NCBI GenBank assembly: GCA_965261925.1
Contig: OZ253486.1
Coordinates: 1,116,001 to 1,180,000, forward strand
Length of the DNA stretch: 64,000 bases
Direction: 5' to 3'
Source of the DNA: Bin87 sp965261925
GTDB taxonomy: Bacteria; Chloroflexota; Dehalococcoidia; Lucifugimonadales; UBA3495
The notes beneath the pieces are model-generated. The model searched no databases. It was given only the letters and a program-made list of their open reading frames with translations, and had not been told where the DNA came from. Each line of letters opens with the position of its first letter. Positions within the stretch are counted from its first letter, which is position 1. Shown one piece after another: positions 48,641 to 55,587 of the stretch. The position numbers and the translations under genes are program-made.

Positions 48641-49009
48641 TTATGGCGGCGCGGGGAGTTGCGTTTCGGCAAGCGCGACGTAGTCGGCGGCATCCATCAT
48701 GCCGGCTTGGACGGCGCCGGCGCTGCGGGTGTTTTCGTAGAAATTGACGTGAAGCTGCTCGACGGCGTTGAAGAACGCTAGGAAATCCTGGTTGCCGGTG
48801 CTCTGGGCGAGGCTTCTTGCTATCCTTTTCAGGCTTGTGTGGCTGCGGTGGTAGGCTGGCGGTGTCAGACTCTCTGCACAAGCCTTAGTAATTTGGGCGA
48901 CCGCTCCCCAAGCTTTTTCGGAGGCCTGCCTGAGGTCTCCGAATTGGAACTCGGCGTTGGCCTGTTGTAGCAGATGCTGGGCGGCCGTTCGGTAGGTGGC
49001 GGTGGTCAA
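48641..49009 (-). CDS. PaREP1/HEPN-like protein
   Basis: A 122-residue helical protein resembling PaREP1/HEPN-type proteins: AAQHLLQQANAEFQFGDLRQASEKAWGAVAQITKACAES is the characteristic helix pair (E..GD..QASEK.WGA.A..KA), followed by a spaced helix AFFNAVEQLHVNFYENTRSAG and a last one (AADYVALAETQLP). Function unknown; HEPN relationship suggests RNA or nucleotide chemistry. The start is TTG with ggaga 6 nt upstream. It lies 27 bp after the gene at 49037 and is certainly co-transcribed with it. Confidence 0.6.
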   Translation of the reverse strand: MTTATYRTAAQHLLQQANAEFQFGDLRQASEKAWGAVAQITKACAESLTPPAYHRSHTSLKRIARSLAQSTGNQDFLAFFNAVEQLHVNFYENTRSAGAVQAGMMDAADYVALAETQLPAPP

Positions 49010-49036
49010 TTGCGTTCTCCGCGGCCGTATTCCGAT

Positions 49037-49396
49037 TCAGCGGCTCAGATGGTGGCCCATGCGTTGGATGAATTCGCCGGTAAGGCTGACCCGTTCGTGG
49101 AGGTCTTCGGAGTCGAGCGGCTCAATGAAGGTATCTGGGTCGAGGGCCTCAGCGCTGGCGAAAAGGGTGAAGATCCGTCGGTCTTTGATCCGGAGGCTGA
49201 ATTGCAGGACCGTTTCGGCCGGCGTCTGCTCAGGGTCTAGCTGCAACTGTTCACTGAGGGCTGCTGCTTCGATGACGTTGAGGGCGGCTTGCCATGCTTT
49301 GGAACGGGCCTCGGCCTGCTGTCCGGCTTGGGATGCCCGGATCGCTTCACTGTGGAGCGTTTTGGAACGGTCCTTGAGTTTTCGTATGGTTGTCAT
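49037..49396 (-). CDS. hypothetical partner of PaREP1/HEPN-like protein
   Basis: A 119-residue protein with a helical N-half (TTIRKLKDRSKTLHSEAIRASQAGQQAEARSKAWQAALNVIEAAAL) that itself resembles the SEKAW..A motif of the neighbour, and a second half LQLDPEQTPAETVLQFSLRIKDRRIFTLFASAEALDPD with strand character. The ATG at 49396 has gagagg 6 nt upstream and is preferred to the longer frame from 49480. The two genes may form a heteromeric pair, as in the other cassettes of this window. No motif is diagnostic. Confidence 0.55.
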   Translation of the reverse strand: MTTIRKLKDRSKTLHSEAIRASQAGQQAEARSKAWQAALNVIEAAALSEQLQLDPEQTPAETVLQFSLRIKDRRIFTLFASAEALDPDTFIEPLDSEDLHERVSLTGEFIQRMGHHLSR

Positions 49397-49675
49397 GGTG
49401 AGCCTCTCTATTTTGGGAGACATGCTGACGTAAGCCGAGGCTTTGATTGTGCAAGAAGGTATCTGCTTGGTCAACTGCATCGGTGCCGTCTTTCAGAATG
49501 TCTGAAGCATCTTTCCGGCGTTGATGGCGACTGCGGCGATTTGCGGGTAATCGCAGCCTGTCTCTTGGGGGTATTTTTGTTCAGAGTTTCGGTCGGTTAG
49601 CCTCAAATCCTCATTTTTGTGCAAATCCGGTTTTGGTGTTGAACGGCCACCTCGAATCTGAACAGTTACGCCCGC

Positions 49676-50797
49676 CTATTCATTCAGCAGGAAGCATGAG
49701 GACGCCTTGAAAATTGCCCACACCGGCAGCCCGATCGCGATCCCCATCGCCTCCAATGACGTCCCTGTGATGTGGCACCGCAGCCCTGCCCCGTCGCAGT
49801 CCAGCGTTACCTCGTAACCGGGCGGTCTGGGGGTCACCGCCGACACCACGCCGGCCCAGGTATTCCGCGCCGAGGATTGCGGCAACGGCCCCGACGCCAG
49901 GATGATGTCCGAAGCGCGGATCCCGACGGTCACCGGATCCCCCACCGCGCACCCATCCGCCAGGGGCGTCTCCAGCAGGTGCTCGCCGGCCGCGCAGACC
50001 ATGGTGCCGTCCTGGGGCCGGCGAGCGGTCACCCGCATCTCCAGCAGGTTCTCCACCCCAACCAACCGCGCCACGCGGCCTCGGCCCGGCTGCTCCAGCG
50101 CCGTCAATGGCGGACCGGACGCCACCGTCACCCCGGCGTCAATGATCTGCACGTCATCGCCCAAAGCCAGGGCCTCCTCCCTGCTGTGCGTTACCAGGAC
50201 CACCGGCACGTTCAGCTGACGGATCGTTGCACGCAGCTGCGAGCCCACGTCGCGTCGCAACTCCATGTCCAGCGCGGCGAACGGCTCGTCCAGCAGCAGC
50301 AGGTGCGGCGACGGAGCCAGTGCCCGGGCCAGCGCCGCCCGCTGCTGTTGCCCGCCCGACAACTGCCAGACCCGCCGGTCCTCCAGCCCGTCCAGCCGTA
50401 GTCTTTCGACCAATCCCATCACCCGTTGGCGCGTGGCTGCGCTTCGCCGCTCCTTCAGGCCGTAGGCGATGTTCTGCCGCACGGTCAGGTGCGGGAAGAG
50501 ATGATTCTGCTGCGTGACATAACCGACGCCCCGGTGGTGCGGCTCAATCCAGACCCGCGGTTCATCCCGGCTCTGGCCCTCTGCATATACCGTCCGGCCC
50601 GCGATGACGATGCGGCCGGCGTCTGGCCGGACCAGTCCGGCTATGGTGCGCAGCGCCGTGGTCTTGCCCGCTCCCGATGGCCCGAAGAGCACCAGGATCT
50701 GCCCGGCATCCACTTCAAACGCCAGCTCCAGGCGAAACCCTCCCAAGTTGACCGCAAACCGGCCGGAAGCGCCGCCGCAATGCTGCCGATCACTCAT
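49676..50797 (-). CDS. modC: molybdate ABC transporter ATPase
   Basis: A 373-residue ATPase of the molybdate/sulfate class. Walker A FGPSGAGKTTALRTIAGL, signature LSGGQQQRAALARAL, Walker B LLLLDEPFAALDMELRRDV and H-loop VLVTHSREEAL are present; the region YVTQQNHLFPHLTVRQNIAYGL lies between. After residue 230 a TOBE/Mop-like C-terminal domain (VGVENLLEMRVTARRPQDG, TVGIRASDIILASG, GAGLRCHITGTSLEAMGIAIG) binds molybdate or regulates transport. The start is the third ATG of a 19-bp triplication at the modB-modC junction. It is the last gene of modABC. Confidence 0.93.
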   Translation of the reverse strand: MSDRQHCGGASGRFAVNLGGFRLELAFEVDAGQILVLFGPSGAGKTTALRTIAGLVRPDAGRIVIAGRTVYAEGQSRDEPRVWIEPHHRGVGYVTQQNHLFPHLTVRQNIAYGLKERRSAATRQRVMGLVERLRLDGLEDRRVWQLSGGQQQRAALARALAPSPHLLLLDEPFAALDMELRRDVGSQLRATIRQLNVPVVLVTHSREEALALGDDVQIIDAGVTVASGPPLTALEQPGRGRVARLVGVENLLEMRVTARRPQDGTMVCAAGEHLLETPLADGCAVGDPVTVGIRASDIILASGPLPQSSARNTWAGVVSAVTPRPPGYEVTLDCDGAGLRCHITGTSLEAMGIAIGLPVWAIFKASSCFLLNE

Positions 50798-50835
50798 AAT
50801 GCTGCCGATCACTCATGGTGTTGCCGATCTTTCAT
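50779..50835. repeat. 19-bp triplication at modB/modC junction
   Basis: Three head-to-tail 19-bp units (atgagtgatcggcagcatt twice identical; the first, atgaaagatcggcaacacc, diverged). The first ATG overlaps the modB stop as ATGA, the third is the in-frame modC start. Because 19 is not a multiple of three, the first ATG no longer leads into modC. Confidence 0.85.
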
Positions 50836-51677
50836 GCCGTGCTCCCGTTTCGCCGCAGCAGGAAGCTCAACGCCGCCAGCGCCACCGCGGATATCGCCAC
50901 CAGTAGAACCGACAGTGCCAGCGCCGACCCCAGGCTCGACTCCATGGCGGTCATGATCGCCAGCGGCATGGTCTGCGTGCGCCCCGACAGGTTCCCGGCG
51001 AACATGATCGTCGCGCCGAACTCCGACACCGCCCGCGCCCACGCCAGCGTCAGTCCGGTCAGCAGCGACGGCCACGCCACCGGCAGCGTCAGCCGCCAGA
51101 ACGTCGCCCACGGCGAAACCCCCAGGGTCTGCGACACTTCCTCGTAGGTCGGATCAACCCCGGCGAACCCAATGCGCGCTGCCCGGATGTAGAAGGGCGC
51201 GGCCACGAATACCTGCGCGAAGATCACGGCCGCAGTGGTGAACGGCAACGTCACTCCCGCGGCGGAAAGCGCCGGGCCCAGCAATCCGTTCCGCCCGAAG
51301 GCCATGAGCATCGCCACGCCGGCCACCACCGGCGGCAGCACGATGGGCAGCTCGACGAAGGTGTCGATCACCCGTAACACCGTCGACCGCCTCCGGGCCA
51401 GCAGCAAGGCAAAGGGCGTTCCCACCACTACTACGACTACCATGCTCACGAGGCTCGTCACGACGGTCAGGCGCAGCGCCTGAACCACCAACCCTCCCGT
51501 CAGTCCCGCCAGGAACCCATCCTGCTGTCCCGCCCGCACCAGCAGCGCCACGATGGGCAGCCCGATGAACAGCACATAGATGACCGTCGCCGCGACGCCC
51601 GCGGGGGCCAGCGCTCCCAGTGACGCGCCTTGGCCGTATCCGTTTTCGCGGGCGTGTCCGAACAGCCGGCTGAACAT
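50832..51677 (-). CDS. modB: molybdate ABC transporter permease
   Basis: A 281-residue inner-membrane permease with about six spans. Diagnostic: LRLTVVTSLVSMVVVVVVGTPFALLLARRRS, DTFVELPIVLPPVVAGVAMLMAFGRNG, the periplasmic-cytoplasmic coupling loop GFAGVDPTYEEVSQTLGVSPWATFWRLTLPVAWPSLLTGLTLAWARAVSEFGATIMFAGN (EAA motif, G in the expected place). The ATG at 51677 is 4 bp after the modA stop and is preferred over a longer frame from 51761. Ends at the ATGA of the 19-bp triplication. The pair with ModC and ModA is complete. Confidence 0.93.
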   Translation of the reverse strand: MFSRLFGHARENGYGQGASLGALAPAGVAATVIYVLFIGLPIVALLVRAGQQDGFLAGLTGGLVVQALRLTVVTSLVSMVVVVVVGTPFALLLARRRSTVLRVIDTFVELPIVLPPVVAGVAMLMAFGRNGLLGPALSAAGVTLPFTTAAVIFAQVFVAAPFYIRAARIGFAGVDPTYEEVSQTLGVSPWATFWRLTLPVAWPSLLTGLTLAWARAVSEFGATIMFAGNLSGRTQTMPLAIMTAMESSLGSALALSVLLVAISAVALAALSFLLRRNGSTA

Positions 51678-51681
51678 ACGT

Positions 51682-52557
51682 CTAGGGTACGGCCGCCGCG
51701 CGGTTTTGCCCGGGCTGGCTGTGGCCGGCACAGGGGCAGGCCACGTTGACCGGCGGCGCAAAACCGTATTCCCGTAGGATGGTCTGCCCGCCGTCGCTCT
51801 GCACGAAAGCGATGAAGTCCAGCGCGATCTGCAAGTCGGCGGCTCCCGCCAGCGCCGCGATGGGATACTCGGCCGCCGGGTTGAATTGCAGCGGAATCTC
51901 GATCACGCGAAACGACTCGGCGTACTGCGCGGCCTCCGCATCGGTCTCGTAGACTATGCCGGCGTCCACCTCACCCAGCGCCACCTTTTGCGCCACTCCG
52001 CGCACGTTGGTCTCGTTGGTCACCACGTTGACCTGAACCCGCTCGGCGAATTCGGACGGGTACTCGCCCGACTCCGCCATCAGGCCGAGCGTGGCGCGGG
52101 TGTACGCGCCGGCGGGTACTTCCGCGGATGCGACGGCGATGCTCACCCCCGCGTGCGCCAGGTCGGTCAGGCTCTCAACCGCGCCCGATGTGACCGGCGT
52201 CACCACCGCCAATCGGTTGGTGGCGAAGTATTCCGGAGCATTCCCCAGGAGGTTTGCCTTCCTCACCGCTGCCATCTGCTCCCAATCGGCCGACGCGAAC
52301 ACGTCCGCCCGCGCTCCGTGCTCCAGTTGGGTGCGCAACGCCTGGCTCCCCGCGAAGTTGAATGTTACCCGGAGGCCGGGATGGTCAGCCTCGAAGGCCG
52401 CTGCAAGGGCGCGGAACGACTCTGCCAGCGACGCCGCGGCGAACACGGTCAGCGTGCCCGCCGGCGCGTCTTCTCCCGTGGCCGCGCCGGCGCACCCCAC
52501 GGCCGCAACCGCCACTGCCACCACTGCCACTGACAGCGCCAGAAAACGGGAGATCAT
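51682..52557 (-). CDS. modA: molybdate ABC transporter substrate-binding protein
   Basis: A 291-residue binding protein for molybdate or tungstate. The N-terminus is a lipoprotein signal (FLALSVAVVAVAVAAVGCAGA) with a GC at the lipobox. The mature domain TLTVFAAASLAESFRALAAAFEADHPGLRVTFNFAGSQALRTQLEHGARADVFASAD is the ModA pattern, with SAxSL ligand region and ADVFAS. VQVNVVTNETNVRGVAQKVALGEVDAGIVYETDAEAAQYAE follows, which is the second-lobe hallmark. First gene of modABC. Specificity for molybdate rather than sulfate rests on ModB/ModC. Confidence 0.92.
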   Translation of the reverse strand: MISRFLALSVAVVAVAVAAVGCAGAATGEDAPAGTLTVFAAASLAESFRALAAAFEADHPGLRVTFNFAGSQALRTQLEHGARADVFASADWEQMAAVRKANLLGNAPEYFATNRLAVVTPVTSGAVESLTDLAHAGVSIAVASAEVPAGAYTRATLGLMAESGEYPSEFAERVQVNVVTNETNVRGVAQKVALGEVDAGIVYETDAEAAQYAESFRVIEIPLQFNPAAEYPIAALAGAADLQIALDFIAFVQSDGGQTILREYGFAPPVNVACPCAGHSQPGQNRAAAVP

Positions 52558-52950
52558 CTGACCAGGGGTCCTAGCCGGTTACCCATAGACGTGAATTATA
52601 GCAACGGCCCCCTCACCCGTACCCACTTTGCCCAATCGCTCATTGCAAGCAACCCACCGGTCATAGCGAGCCACCCCCTGTCATAGCGAACGCCCCCTGG
52701 TCATAGCGAACGCCCTCTCCCGTCATTGCGAGCGCAGCGCGGCAATCTCGTCGCCGCAGGGATCCTCGCTCAATTCAACGAGATCCCCACCGCGCTGCGC
52801 CTCTCGCGATGACAAACCGGGTACGGTAAGCAACGGCCCCGCCTTGACTTGCCACAGGCGCTGCCGTTAAATGGCCCAACGGCGGCACGGGCGCCCACAG
52901 CCCGCCGCCTTCCCCTAGACAGACCAATCGACCGTTCAGGAGGTCACAAT
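52558..52950. other. intergenic with R1 repeat cluster
   Basis: About 390 bp with the R1 element at 52723-52815 preceded by three degenerate partial arms (cattgcaagc, tcatagcgag, tcatagcgaacgccc twice). No gene. The promoter of the Lin0512-type gene should be near its end. Confidence 0.4.
52640..52815. repeat. R1 element with partial arm copies
   Basis: Degenerate arm copies at about 52640-52712 lead into a full R1: left arm tcattgcgagcgcagcgcgg at 52723 and a right arm ending gcgcctctcgcgatgaca. The arm series resembles that at 34005-34110. Confidence 0.65.
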
Positions 52951-53295
52951 ATGGCTCTCGTTCGTTGCGTTACCGAAATGGGTATGGGCGTGGATGTTCA
53001 CGGCCTGGATTACACCCTCGCGGCCAAGCGGGCCGTATTCGACGCCATCCACCACAGCAGCCTCGGCTTTTCCCGCCTGGTGGGCGCCACCGCCGACGAT
53101 ATGACGGTCAACGTGACCATCGGCGCGCCCCACCCCGAGAAGGTCAACGCCGATGAGGTGGCCGACTCCCTGCCCCATGGCCGCGCCAACGTGGACGTCG
53201 TCGTGGGCGGCCTGCAACTCCTCAACGATGACGGCAGCGACGGCACCCTCATTGCCAACGCCATCATCACCGTCAGCATCGAAGACGGCAAGTAG
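52951..53295 (+). CDS. Lin0512 (TIGR02058) family protein
   Basis: A 114-residue protein of the Lin0512 family, conserved, small and of unknown function. It shows CVTEMGMGVDVHGLDYTLAAKRAVFDAIHHSSLGF (GxD-HG motif and the helix), then ADDMTVNVTIGAPHPEKVNADEVADSLPHGRANVDVVVGGLQLLND, a strand-rich core. Length is standard. A strong aggaggtcac site precedes the ATG, chosen over an upstream one at 52849. It is followed 18 bp later by the YkgJ-type gene. Family members form rings of uncharacterised activity. Confidence 0.82.
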   Translation: MALVRCVTEMGMGVDVHGLDYTLAAKRAVFDAIHHSSLGFSRLVGATADDMTVNVTIGAPHPEKVNADEVADSLPHGRANVDVVVGGLQLLNDDGSDGTLIANAIITVSIEDGK

Positions 53296-53313
53296 CCGGC
53301 GAACCGTCGCCTC

Positions 53314-53718
53314 GTGCCATCCTCGTCTCTTCCCCCGCCCGACCGGTCTCTTCCCCCGCCCGGACCGTCTCTTCTCCCGGAGGAAGCCAGCCGCATCTGC
53401 ATGAAGGAGTGCCGCGGCATGTGCTGTCGCGGCCCCATCATCCTGCGGCTGGACCCGGACGAGGTAGCCGGTTTCTACCGGCTGGCCGCCGGGCTGGGTA
53501 CGGAAGCCAGGGTCAACCGCACCTCCGACGGCGGCGGCAACGTGCTGTTCCTGGATCAGGCCGCGGAATGCTGCCCGATGCTCGACTCCGCCACATCCGC
53601 TTGCCGGATCTACGACCACCGCCCCCGCGTCTGCCGGGAGTTCCCTCGCAAACGCGAACCCGGCTGCGCCATCTCCGAGTGGATCACGCCGCCACCGGAA
53701 CCCGACCAAACACCGTAG
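53314..53718 (+). CDS. YkgJ-type Cys-cluster protein
   Basis: A 134-residue protein of the YkgJ (UPF0153) family, named for a zinc- or iron-sulfur-binding Cys cluster. Relevant parts: ICMKECRGMCCRGPIILRLDPDEVAGFY (C..C...CC), then AAECCPMLDSATSACRIYDHRPRVCREFPRKREPGC (a second Cys set ending in the typical YxxRPxxCRxFP). The GTG at 53314 starts a 27-residue Pro/Ser-rich extension; the domain itself begins at ATG 53401. The gene overlaps the SGNH hydrolase gene by 35 bp at its 3' end, tail to tail. Function unknown. Confidence 0.78.
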   Translation: MPSSSLPPPDRSLPPPGPSLLPEEASRICMKECRGMCCRGPIILRLDPDEVAGFYRLAAGLGTEARVNRTSDGGGNVLFLDQAAECCPMLDSATSACRIYDHRPRVCREFPRKREPGCAISEWITPPPEPDQTP

Positions 53719-54697
53719 ATGCCACCTTCTCCACGAAGTTTCGCCCCATCGCCTGGTAGCCCTCGGCGTCGGGATGCAGGTCGTCGGGCAGCAGGTGGGC
53801 CATCTCCGGGCCGAAAAGTTCCAATCCGTCCACGTAGTGGAGGTTCCGGTCACCGTGACCCTGAAGTAGCGCGACTGCTTCGGCGACTTCCGCGCGCATG
53901 GCCGACAGGGTGAACCCGACGGGGTTTTCCGTGTTCTCTCGCCACGCCGAGTAGATCGGCGAGATGACGGCCAGCGGCGTGTCCGGGTGCTTCTCCCGTA
54001 GGGTGTGGACGAACCCGATCACGGCCGGCATGAAAGTACGGAGCCCGATGCTGGCCGCGTTGTACACGTTGATGCCCACCTTCATCGTCAGATAGTCCGC
54101 CGGCAGGTCCCGCATCATCCGCGCCACCATCGGCTCCAGGTGGCACCCTCCGCCATAGCCCAGGCAGGTCAGGTTGAGGTCGCACGCCCTGGCCGCCACC
54201 GCCGGCCAGGTCAGGCTGGGACTCGCGGCGGTCCGGCAGTGGGTGATGGAACTGCCGTAGGCGACCCAGCGTGGCCTTCGGTCGTCGTATGGTTCCAGCG
54301 TTGCCCCGTCGGACAACTCCAGCCCGCAAAGCCGGAACTCGCCGTGCTGCGGCAGCCACAACTCCACCAGCTTTTCTCCGGCCGGCAGTCCAACAAACTG
54401 GAAACCGTCCCGACCCTCCAGCACAGCCGAGCCATGAACCTTACCCTCGCAATAAAGGTCTATGGGACTGGATTCCGCCGCCGCCACAACCGAGCCGGCC
54501 ACCGTCTCCGTGTCGCTCCGAAAAGAAATCCGCACGCCGGCCGGCATTGCCGCCCGCTCCCGCAACGCATCGGGCGGAAAGAGTGCCCGGTCCTCGTACG
54601 GGATGCGCCAAGGCATCCGCCATTGCTCGGTATCGTGAAACGAAATAGCCCCCTGCCACGTCAGCCGGGGGTCGTCGGGTCGGATGGTTTGGGGCAT
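53684..54697 (-). CDS. SGNH/GDSL-type hydrolase
   Basis: A 337-residue SGNH hydrolase. The N-terminal half (residues 1-140) is a beta-rich accessory domain (FRSDTETVAGSVVAAAESSPIDLYCEGKVHGSAVLEGRD). The catalytic half has block I WVAYGSSITHC (Ser nucleophile), block II/III with YGGGCHLEP and TMKVGINVYNAAS (Asn and Gly), and block V DDLHPDAEGYQAMG (Asp-His). No signal peptide. A ggaggac site 5 nt before ATG 54697 fixes the start; the longer frame from 54733 is not used. Likely an esterase or acylhydrolase on a carbohydrate. Tail-to-tail overlap with the YkgJ gene. Confidence 0.83.
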   Translation of the reverse strand: MPQTIRPDDPRLTWQGAISFHDTEQWRMPWRIPYEDRALFPPDALRERAAMPAGVRISFRSDTETVAGSVVAAAESSPIDLYCEGKVHGSAVLEGRDGFQFVGLPAGEKLVELWLPQHGEFRLCGLELSDGATLEPYDDRRPRWVAYGSSITHCRTAASPSLTWPAVAARACDLNLTCLGYGGGCHLEPMVARMMRDLPADYLTMKVGINVYNAASIGLRTFMPAVIGFVHTLREKHPDTPLAVISPIYSAWRENTENPVGFTLSAMRAEVAEAVALLQGHGDRNLHYVDGLELFGPEMAHLLPDDLHPDAEGYQAMGRNFVEKVASTVFGRVPVAA

Positions 54698-54710
54698 GGT
54701 CGTCCTCCAA

Positions 54711-55142
54711 TTACTCCGTGCGCATTTCCGCAAAAGGATTTCTGATGGTCAGACCCTCGATTCGCTGACCGTCCTGCATATCCTCGCTGTAAAGGGTGGT
54801 GCAGCCGGCTTCCAACGCCGCCGCCACGATGAGCGAATCGTAGAAGCTGAACCGGTATCTCGCCCGAACTTCCAGTCCATTCTGATAGAGCTCAGGAGTT
54901 GAGTATACTTCCCAGAGGGGGAACAATACCTCACGCAGCAACTGATCGATTCGGCTGGAATCTACGCCTGCCCTCCGTGTAACCACGTTGAGCGTTTCTT
55001 GGACCACTTGGTAGCTGATGCATCCGGTCCGGTTGGTCAAATTGTCTTCTACCAGGGTTTCCGCGCGCCGGTATTTCGTTAGGTCGGTACGTTCAAACAG
55101 GTATATGAACACATTGGAATCGAAGAAATTCTCAGCGGGCAT
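54711..55142 (-). CDS. PIN-domain toxin, VapC-like
   Basis: A 143-residue PIN-domain ribonuclease, the toxin of a VapBC-type pair. The acidic residues are D8 (NFFDSNVFIYLFE), E49 (YQVVQETLN), D102 (FYDSLIVAAAL) and the D/E pair 120-121 (TTLYSEDMQDGQ), the standard Mg2+-binding set. The gene overlaps the end of its antitoxin by 11 bp and follows it in the same direction, as expected for co-expression. Target RNA unknown. Confidence 0.88.
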   Translation of the reverse strand: MPAENFFDSNVFIYLFERTDLTKYRRAETLVEDNLTNRTGCISYQVVQETLNVVTRRAGVDSSRIDQLLREVLFPLWEVYSTPELYQNGLEVRARYRFSFYDSLIVAAALEAGCTTLYSEDMQDGQRIEGLTIRNPFAEMRTE

Positions 55143-55386
55143 TCATTTCATCGCGATTGGGTTTCGGGCCGCTGGTGTCAATATGCTCGCGCAGCTCGCG
55201 GATAGCAGTCATCACTCGCTCCGTTCGCGCCTTGCGCTCCTCCGGCGTCTCCTCCACTCGCTCGTCGCCGGCGTAGTCCTGCAGCCAGCCGCGCAACAGC
55301 TCGTCCAGCGTAGTATTCTCCCTCGTCGCCTTTCGACGCGCGGCGTCCAGCAGGCGGTCTTCAATGCTCAGGCTGAAGCTCTTCAT
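55132..55386 (-). CDS. antitoxin of PIN-domain pair
   Basis: An 84-residue antitoxin. The N-terminal SFSLSIEDRLLDAARRKATRENTTLDELLRGWLQDYAG is a ribbon-helix-helix-like DNA-binding domain (RHH, in the DUF6364 style). The C-terminal, charged tail (EETPEERKARTERVMTAIRELREHID) is the likely toxin-binding part. It precedes and overlaps the PIN toxin by 11 bp. The operon would be autorepressed through this protein. Confidence 0.8.
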   Translation of the reverse strand: MKSFSLSIEDRLLDAARRKATRENTTLDELLRGWLQDYAGDERVEETPEERKARTERVMTAIRELREHIDTSGPKPNRDEMNAR

Positions 55387-55587
55387 TCGGCGCTCCCTTC
55401 CGGCGTTCCTGTCTCATCTTATTAAGGTTGCCAGCAGCCTCATTATACAAAAGCGTCCCTCGTTGCAGTGGCCCGGCGTTCTCCAACTGTGGAACAGCCC
55501 CGTGTTTTCAAGTATGATTGCGGAAACCCGGCAACCTGAACCCGCATTCTCCTGAAACTGAACACTCCTGACCCGAGGAGGATAGTC

